64,000 bases of DNA, from contig NZ_CP027774.1 of assembly GCF_003019815.1 (NCBI RefSeq), positions 124,001 through 188,000 of the forward strand, written 5' to 3'. Below are positions 43,754 through 51,000 of the stretch, in pieces. The DNA is from Variovorax sp. PMC12. GTDB taxonomy: Bacteria > Pseudomonadota > Gammaproteobacteria > Burkholderiales > Burkholderiaceae_C. The position numbers and the translations under genes are program-made. Within the stretch, counting starts at the first letter, position 1, and each line of letters starts with the position of its first letter. Under the pieces are notes generated by a model. It ran no database searches, was not told the DNA's origin, and saw only the letters and a program-made list of their open reading frames with translations.

Positions 43754-44758
43754 TCAGCTCGGGTCGGTATTCGCACGGCCTTTGCCACGCAGCGAAGTGG
43801 GTGTGGCCCCGAAGCGGACGCGAAACGAGGTGGAGAAGTTGGCGGAGTTCGAATAGCCGACGGCCATTGCCACTTCCGAGACCGTCAATGCGGACTCGAG
43901 CAGCAGCCGGCGCGCATGCGCAAGCCTCGCATCACGCACGAATTCGAAGACCGCCTTTCCCGTGTAGGCGCGGAACGCACGCGAAAGCCGCTTCTCGTGG
44001 GTGCCCACCTGCGCCGCCAGCGCTGGAAGATTCGGTATGCTCGAAAGATCGGCCTCGACGATCTTGAGCGCGGCCTGCGCCAGCACGTCGTCCGCGCCGG
44101 CGGCCGTGCTCTGCGTCTGGTCGTTCGCTTCGACCGGGGCCGCGGGCTGGACCATGCTTTGCTGCACTGCGCGCTCCCTGCGCGCGAGCGCCAGGTGCAC
44201 CGCCACGCGCATCAACACATCCTCCTGCTCCAACGGCGCCTGCAGGCAGTCCACCGCGCCCTCGCGCAGGCTCATGAGCTGCTCGGAAAGCGTCGCGCCG
44301 ACGGTGACGAAGATCATCGGGATGTGCGCGGTCAAGGGATCGGCCTTCAACAATCGCGCCGTCGACAGGCCGTTCGGCGCACCGAGTGCCACCTCGAGAA
44401 GCATCAGCTCGGGTTTGAGCGCCGTCGCCCAGCGATAGGCCTGGGGGCCGGCTTCGCACAGGCTCACGCGGTGCCCGACCGAACGCAGTGCTGACCGGAT
44501 CGGCTCCTGCTGGGCGTCTTCGACCGCGACCAGAATCTGTGCGGGGCCGCCGGGCCATTCCAGATGGTCTGCCAGCGAGGGCGACGAGGCGCGCGGCTTT
44601 CGCCTGGAGGGAAAGTGAGGCGCGAGCCTCCATCCGTCGGCGAGGCGAAGCTGTGAACTCGGGAACATCAAGGCGAGGCAGTCGGGTCGGTCTTGGCGGA
44701 CCCGCATGGTGCCCAGGGTGCCCGTTCGAAGCATTGCAGTTTTCTGACGCTTCCTCAC
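43754..44758 (-). CDS. AraC-type regulator with degenerate receiver domain
   Basis: 334 residues from GTG 44758 (GAGG upstream); later in-frame ATG codons at 44734 and 44707 are possible. An N-terminal receiver-like domain (about 72-195) keeps the acidic pair region VAVEDAQ and the threonine in IFVTVGA (Thr152). The phosphoacceptor aspartate is replaced by Glu122 in LMLLEVAL and the conserved lysine by Ala174 in CLQAPLE. The AraC helix-turn-helix follows near 235-330 (VGTHEKRLSRAFRAYTGK, SALTVSEVAMAVGYSNSANF). Glutamate can mimic a phosphorylated state, so it may act constitutively or by another input. It follows the response regulator gene in one operon. Confidence 0.85.
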   Translation of the reverse strand: MRKRQKTAMLRTGTLGTMRVRQDRPDCLALMFPSSQLRLADGWRLAPHFPSRRKPRASSPSLADHLEWPGGPAQILVAVEDAQQEPIRSALRSVGHRVSLCEAGPQAYRWATALKPELMLLEVALGAPNGLSTARLLKADPLTAHIPMIFVTVGATLSEQLMSLREGAVDCLQAPLEQEDVLMRVAVHLALARRERAVQQSMVQPAAPVEANDQTQSTAAGADDVLAQAALKIVEADLSSIPNLPALAAQVGTHEKRLSRAFRAYTGKAVFEFVRDARLAHARRLLLESALTVSEVAMAVGYSNSANFSTSFRVRFGATPTSLRGKGRANTDPS

Positions 44759-44823
44759 CGATCCTCACCGTCTGGGGGCGACGGCACGCGAAGGCAAGCG
44801 GCTGTACCCGAAAGGCGGCTGCG

Positions 44824-45543
44824 TCAGGTCGCGAAGACGTAGCCGGTGCCGCGCACCGAACGTACCGGCAGGCGCATGCCGAGCTTTTCGGCCTTGCGGC
44901 GCAGCCGGCTGGCCATCGCGTCGATGCGATGCTGGTCGAAGTCGAACACGTCGCCTCCGAGCGCCACGATCAGCTCGTCGCGGCTCACGGTGAGGCTGCG
45001 CCGCTCGATCAGACAACCGAGGAACAGGCGCTCCGTGCTGGTGAGCGTCATGCGCCGGCCTTGCGGATCGCCGAGCACCCAGCCGCCATCAAGCAGCGTC
45101 CACGCGGAGGAGGTCTGCTGCGGCCGTTCAGGCACTGCCGCGTTGTCGATCGGCTGGCGCTGCAGTCGACGTCCCACGGCCCTGAGCGTCTCGGCCAACT
45201 CCAGCATGTTGACCGGCTTCACGAGGTAGGCGTCCGCGCCCTCGCGCAAACCCAGCACGCGGTCTTCAAGTGCGCTGCGGGCCGTCACGAGCACCACGCC
45301 CACGCTCGGCGCGGTGCGCAGGTGCGCCACGATGGACAAGCCGCTCTCGCCGGGCAGGCCGATGTCGACCACGGCGATGTCGCAGGGCGCGACGGCAAAG
45401 CTTCTGTAGAACGCGGGGGCATCGGCAAAGCCGGTGGCCGCGAACCCCAGTTCGCCCAGCGCGAAGACCGCTTCTTCGCGGATGTCGTCATCGTCCTCGA
45501 TCACATGGACGCGAAGCTGGGGCGTATCGCTCTGGGGTGGCAT
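44824..45543 (-). CDS. two-component response regulator, OmpR/PhoB type
   Basis: 239 residues. The receiver has the acidic group Glu16-Asp17-Asp18 (VIEDDDD), phosphoacceptor Asp60 (IAVVDIGLPGESG), a threonine in VVLVTARS and lysine in YLVKPVN. The C-terminal winged helix is of the OmpR type: RRMTLTSTERLFLGCLIE, SLTVSRDELIVALGG, and RSVRGTGYVFAT at the end. It is divergent from the histidine kinase gene (78 bases between starts) and is its natural partner. Confidence 0.92.
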   Translation of the reverse strand: MPPQSDTPQLRVHVIEDDDDIREEAVFALGELGFAATGFADAPAFYRSFAVAPCDIAVVDIGLPGESGLSIVAHLRTAPSVGVVLVTARSALEDRVLGLREGADAYLVKPVNMLELAETLRAVGRRLQRQPIDNAAVPERPQQTSSAWTLLDGGWVLGDPQGRRMTLTSTERLFLGCLIERRSLTVSRDELIVALGGDVFDFDQHRIDAMASRLRRKAEKLGMRLPVRSVRGTGYVFAT

Positions 45544-45621
45544 GCGCGCCAAAGTATAAAGTCGCCGATCGCATGCCTCCCGCACCCGGCTCCTTCTCTG
45601 CACCCAGCATCCAGCGCGACC

Positions 45622-47721
45622 ATGGGCATCCCGTTCTCGAGCAACCGTCATACCCATCTGATTTTGACTTTCATCCGATTGCTGAGGTTGTGGCTGTGCC
45701 TCGCGCTGGGATGTCTTGCGCTGCAAGCTCAGGCGCTCGTGGTGTCGGCATCGGACGGCGCGCAGGGCCCTCGCGCACTGTCGAGCGGGGTGGGAATACA
45801 GCGGGACCCTTCGGGCCAATGGACCATCGCCGACGTGGCAGCTGGAGGCGCGCGGCACGGCGGCTTCGCGCCGCTGAACGGCGCGGTCGAAGAAGGCTTC
45901 ACTCGCGACACCGTGTGGCTGCGGCTGTCGCTGTCGCGCGCGCCCGATGCGCCTTCGCGCTGGCTGCTGCGGCTGCGCCCACCGCGGATCAGCGAAGCGG
46001 TCCTGTATTCGCCGGATGGTCATGGGGGCTTCACGCAGGTCGACATCGGCGACCGCCAACCGTTCGCGCAGCGGGAGATTCCGGACCACAACTTCGTCTA
46101 CCCGCTGCAGTTGTCGGCCGAGCCGGCGGACTACTTCCTGAAGCTGCGCAGCGACGGCCCTGCCCTGCGCGCCGAACTCGACCTCTGGCAGGCCACGGGT
46201 TTCGCGCAGCATCGCACGACGGACTACGCCGTGGCGGGCCTTCTGGTGGGGGCGGCGATCCTGTCCGTGTGCATGAACCTGATCTTCATGGCGTGGCTCA
46301 GGGACTCGCTCTATGGCCACTATGCGCTGTACGTGGTCGGGGTTGCAGCGCTCACGCTCAACCGCCAGGGGTTCGTAGCGCAGTGGCTGCTCGATGCGCA
46401 TCCAGAACGGGTGGCGCAGACGCTTCTCGTCGTCAATTGCCTCTTCAACGTGGTCGCGACCACCTTCATGGCGCGCATCTTCGGATTCCGGCAGCACTGG
46501 AAACCCGCGGCCATCTTCTTCGATGGCGTGGCTGCGTTCAACCTGCTGGCGTGCTTCGTCGCGCTGACGAGCCACCACCCGGCGGCCGCACCCTGGGTGA
46601 GCGCAGGCAGCGTGTTGTCCACCAGCTTCGGCGGCGTGTTCGTGGCCTACCTGCTGATCGTGCGCCGCCAGTGGCAGTACCTGTTGCCTGCTTCGGCGTT
46701 CGCCGTCGGCACCATCCTCGGCATCTATGGCCTGCTGAAACTATGGCTTGGCGACTGGCTGCCGGGCGCGCAACCCGAACGGCTGTACGTGGTAGGAAGC
46801 ATGATGCATCTCGTGCTGCTGAACGCCGCCGTGGCCAACCGGACCCGACGCGCGGAGATCGACGTGCGCGTCGAGCGCGACAAGGTGCTGTCGGTGCGGC
46901 TGGAGGCCGAGCGTCAGCTCGAATCGACCGTCGTGCGGCGCACCGCCGAACTGGCCAGCGCCAATGCCATGCTCCATGAAGAGATCGCGGTGCGGGCGCG
47001 CCTGGAGAACCAACTCACGCAGGCGCTGCAGGTCGAGCGCGAGGCGATCGCGCAGCAGCGGGAGTTCGTCGCCATGGTCTCGCACGAGTTCCGCACGCCG
47101 CTGACCGCCATCGATGCCGCAGCCCAGTCGCTCGAGATTTCGCGGTTGGGCGCGCAGCCTGCCGTGCGGTCGCGCACCGAGCGGATCCGGCGCGCCGTGC
47201 AGCGCCTGACGATGCTGATCGAGAACGTCATGCTCGCGGACCGCCTGCAGTCGGCCAGCCACTCCATGCGGCTGGAAACCCTCGACATCGTGGCACTGGC
47301 GCAAGGCCTGTGCGACAGCTTCCACTTCCAGAGCCCTTCACGCATCCGGCTGGAAGTGCACGCTGCGGCCGAGGTCTGGGTCCGTGCGGATCGCGCATTG
47401 CTCGACATCGCGCTGCGCAACCTGGTCCACAACGCGCTGAAGTACTCCGCCGCCGATCGGCCAGTCATTGTTGCGCTGAAGACGGTCGCGGGCAGCGTCC
47501 GCATCGACGTGACGGACCAGGGCGACGGCATCGCGCCGCATGATGCGCCGCGCATCTTCGAGAAGTACTTCCGCGCCGAGAGCGCGTCCAGAGTCCCGGG
47601 CACCGGACTGGGCTTGCACCTGTCTCGCGACATCGCCCGGCTCCACGGCGGCGACGTCGAGCTCGTTGCAACGTCCGAGGCCGGCTCCGTGTTCAGGCTG
47701 CGGCTGCCGCTCAGCGCTTGA
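45622..47721 (+). CDS. sensor histidine kinase with 7TMR-DISM sensor
   Basis: 699 residues. Signal peptide, then an extracellular 7TMR-DISMED2-like domain (about 40-190: EEGFTRDTVWLRLSLSRAP, then EAVLYSPDGHGGFTQV). Seven helices follow at about 200-410 (AGLLVGAAILSVCMNLIFMA and others), then a coiled coil (430-470), HisKA with His488 in MVSHEFRTPL, and HATPase with NALKYSAADRP, DQGDGIAP and GTGLGLHLS. It is a membrane sensor for an external, probably carbohydrate-like, ligand. ATG 45622 is chosen because the signal peptide starts right there. It is divergent from its response regulator. Confidence 0.92.
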   Translation: MGIPFSSNRHTHLILTFIRLLRLWLCLALGCLALQAQALVVSASDGAQGPRALSSGVGIQRDPSGQWTIADVAAGGARHGGFAPLNGAVEEGFTRDTVWLRLSLSRAPDAPSRWLLRLRPPRISEAVLYSPDGHGGFTQVDIGDRQPFAQREIPDHNFVYPLQLSAEPADYFLKLRSDGPALRAELDLWQATGFAQHRTTDYAVAGLLVGAAILSVCMNLIFMAWLRDSLYGHYALYVVGVAALTLNRQGFVAQWLLDAHPERVAQTLLVVNCLFNVVATTFMARIFGFRQHWKPAAIFFDGVAAFNLLACFVALTSHHPAAAPWVSAGSVLSTSFGGVFVAYLLIVRRQWQYLLPASAFAVGTILGIYGLLKLWLGDWLPGAQPERLYVVGSMMHLVLLNAAVANRTRRAEIDVRVERDKVLSVRLEAERQLESTVVRRTAELASANAMLHEEIAVRARLENQLTQALQVEREAIAQQREFVAMVSHEFRTPLTAIDAAAQSLEISRLGAQPAVRSRTERIRRAVQRLTMLIENVMLADRLQSASHSMRLETLDIVALAQGLCDSFHFQSPSRIRLEVHAAAEVWVRADRALLDIALRNLVHNALKYSAADRPVIVALKTVAGSVRIDVTDQGDGIAPHDAPRIFEKYFRAESASRVPGTGLGLHLSRDIARLHGGDVELVATSEAGSVFRLRLPLSA

Positions 47722-47823
47722 AGAGCGCGAGCAGGTCGGGGTTGACGACGTCCGCATGCGTGGCCACCATACCTTGCGGAGGGCCCTTGTAGACCTTGAG
47801 CGCGCCCATCTTCAGGGTCACTT
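47711..47823 (-). pseudogene. C-terminal remnant of an alpha/beta hydrolase (haloperoxidase-like)
   Basis: The reverse strand encodes a 37-residue tail ending LKMGALKVYKGPPQGMVATH, then ADVVNPDLLALFKR and a stop. This is the usual end of haloperoxidase-type alpha/beta hydrolases, including the histidine region (the family has PHG where PQG is seen). The rest of the gene is missing: upstream of about 47823 the frame loses similarity. The stop codon lies inside the end of the histidine kinase gene. It is a truncated relic, probably left by a deletion or an insertion. Confidence 0.65.
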
Positions 47824-48093
47824 CCGGGCTGCCTCGCGATCCCGTTCGGCGGCGAGATGGGCTTCTTTGCGCAGGTCACCGGATGCATCGAGATCGACCC
47901 TGCGAGGTTCGGCAACCAGACCAGCCAGGATTTCCGCATCGGGCTGGCGAAGATCAAGCTGTACCCCACCAACGGCGAGATGCAGGCCGCGGTCCTGGCC
48001 GCGCCGGACCTGCGCAAGGAGATCGCCGATCATGTCCCCAGAGGGACCCACGTAAGCAGTGTCGCGCCAGGACCTCGATTCAGTCCTGGCCGC
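47824..48093 (+). other. non-annotated segment between hydrolase remnant and autotransporter
   Basis: A plus-strand frame starting ATG 47857 is open for about 100 codons (MGFFAQVTGCIEIDPARFG, then NQTSQDFRIGLAKIKLYPTN). It has no recognised family, no ribosome binding site that fits, and runs into the end of the autotransporter on the opposite strand. The composition looks coding, so it may be a fragment of a lost gene. I would not call it a gene on this evidence. Confidence 0.3.
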
Positions 48094-51000
48094 TTACCAC
48101 TTCACGCGCACGCCGATCGATCCGTTGATGCCGCTCCTGACCCTGGCGTCGCCGCCGGATGACCACAGTTTGCCGATCTCGCCGTAGAGGCTGGTCGAGG
48201 AGCCCAAGGCAAGCGTGAAGCCGCCCGCAAGCTCGGTGCTCGTGCCGCCGGTCGGCGCTGCGATGTCGGTCGTGGTCGCACCGTTCACGAAACGCGCGAT
48301 GTCCGCGCCGCTCGATGTCCGGTAGACGTTGAAGCGGCCGTACGGCTGCAGCGTGCCGAGCCCCGTGGCGATCTCGCCCTTGACCCGCACGCCCGCGCGC
48401 GCGATCCAGCCGCTGTCGGCCTGCGGCTGGACGATGGCGCCCGCGATCGCGGAGTTCCCCAGGTCCATGTGCTGGTGGATCAGCTGCAGCTGCGGCTCGA
48501 TGCGCCAGCCACTGCCGCCCAGCGCGAGGGACTGCCCCACCTCGATGGAGCCCAGCAGGCTGTTGCCCTTGCCGCCCACGCCCAGGCTGGCCAGCGGCTC
48601 GACGATGTAGCGATGGCGGCCCGACTGCACCACGGCGTCGGCATAGAAGCCGCTGTCGGTGGTGTAGGTGCCGTACACGCCCACGTACTGGCTGCGCAGG
48701 TCGTTGCGGCCCACGCCGAGGTTCTGGATGCCGCTGGCGAAGCCGCGCACGCTGGCGTCGCCGTCGAGCTGGCCGACGTAGAGGCCTGCGCGCCAGTTCG
48801 GCGTGGCCAGCAGGTCGGTGCCGGCCTGGAACCCGGTGAGGCGGCCCTTGCTGGATGGCGATACCGTGCCGCCCTGCTGGATGTCGATGTCGGTGGAGAG
48901 CACGCGGGCCCAGGCGCGGCGATCGGAGCCGGCAGGGTTGGTCGAGGTGCCCTTCACCTCATCGTCGCCTACGCGCTTGCGCAGGTCGCCGAGCATTGCG
49001 AGGTTGCCCTGGCGCAGCTGGCCGGGGAGCGCGGAATAGAGCGAGGCCTCGGCGCGGTAGGTGATGATGGGCGCCGCAGGCGCCTGCGGCACGCTCGCCG
49101 GCAGGCTGGAGCGCAGGTACCAGTTCTCGCCTGCGCCGTTGGCGTCGGCCGCGTACAGCCGGTACTCGTAGGCGCCGGCATTGACCTGCCCGCCCGCGAG
49201 CATGAAGGCATCCTTGGTGGTCTGGGCCGTCGTGGTGGCGCCGTTCTTCGCGGTGATCACCTCGATGCCGTTGCCGCTGGTGAGTGCACCCAGGCCGCCG
49301 AGGTTGGCGAACTGCACGCTGGTGCGCCCGCTGGCCGCGCCGCTGTCGATCACCAGGCGGTCCGAAGGGCCCGTGGCATTCAGCGCGGTACCGAGCTTCA
49401 GCACGCCGTTGTTGCCCACGTAGTTGCCGTTGACGGTGACCGTCGTGCCGGGCGTGGCGCCGGCAAGCGAGACGACGCCGCTGTTGGCGAGCGAGGCCAC
49501 TGTCTGGCTGAAGCCCGCGAGGTCCAGCGTGGCGCCTGAGGCCACGCTGTGCGCCGACGCCGCACTGAGGGTGTTGGCCGCGCCCGCCTTCAGCGTGCCC
49601 TGCGCCACGTTGGTCGCGCCCGTGTAGGTGTTGGCGCCCATTAGCGTCAGGGTGCCCGTGCCTTGCTTGGTGACGAAGCCGCCGCCACTGATGCTGCCGC
49701 TCAGCGTGCCGTTGAACGCACCGGTGTCGATGACGGGGTCGTTCTTGCCGGTGAGTTGGATCGCGTTGGCGATCGTGAGCCCATCGGCGGCGAACCCCAG
49801 CGTGGTGTCGTCGTCCATCGTCAGCGCGCCGGTGCCCAGCGCCTGCGCATGCCCGACGTTCAACCGGCCCTGGCGCAGCGCCGTGCCGCCGGTGTAGGTG
49901 TTGGCGCCCGAGAGGGTGAGCGCGCCGGTGCCGATCTTCACGAGCGAGCCGTTCGTGCCGGAGATCACGCCGGAGACTTCCGTATCGGCATTCAGCCCGC
50001 CGGTGGTCAGCGCCTTCGCGCCGAGGATCACGTTGCCTGCGCCGCCGAGCGAGCCGATGCCGATGCCACCGCCTGTGAGCGAGCTGATGCGCAGCCGACC
50101 GCCGGCTTCGTTCACCACGGTGGCCTGGTCGGCGGTGGCGTTGTCGAACACGTCGATCAGGCCGCCGCTCTTGTTGACGAAGGTCGCCTGCCCCGCACTG
50201 GCGTTGTCCAGCAGGTTGATCTGGCCGCCGGCGTAATTGGTGATCGTGGACTTGCCGGCGGTGGCATTGGCCATGAAGTTGCTCAGGCCGCCGTGGTTGT
50301 CGATGACCGCGGTGCCCGCGCTGGCGCTGTCGCGGAACTCGGCCGATGCACCGCTGTTCATCACGAGGTGTGCGCTGCCCGCCGACGCGCTGTCGCGGAA
50401 CTGCACGAAGCCTGCGTTGGCGCTCGGCGATGCGCGCTCGGCTGCGGTGATGGTCTGGGAACCGCTCTGCGCGCTGCCGCTGAAGACGAGCACCGCGTTG
50501 CTGGCGACGGAGGCGGCGCCGCTGCCCAGTGCACCGGTCGCGGCAGCTTCGAGCGTGCCCTCGTTGACGGCCGTGCCGCCCTTATGGGCGTTGGCCGCAC
50601 CGAGCACGAGCGTGCCGGCGCCGGTCTTCACGAGCGCGCCATCGCCGGAGATCGCACCGTCCAGGCGCAGCGTCTGGATCGGGGCGACGTCGATGCCGCC
50701 GCCGCCCGAGCCGAGCGACACCGTGCGGTCGGTGGTGAATCCCGTGGTCGCCCGCAGCGTGCCGCCGTCGAGCGTAAGGTTGCCGCCAGCCGCGCCCAGG
50801 TTGTTGTCAGCCGCCACCTCCAGCGTGCCGGCCCGCACCGTGGTGCCGCCGCTGTAGGTGTTCGCGCCGCTGAGCACCAGCGTGCCCACACCGGTCTTTG
50901 CCAGGCCGTCGGAGCCCGCGATGACGCCCGAGATGGTGGCCTTCCAGGCTGCGGCACCCGCGCTGCCATCGCCCACGCGCACTTCCACCGGCGCGGGATG

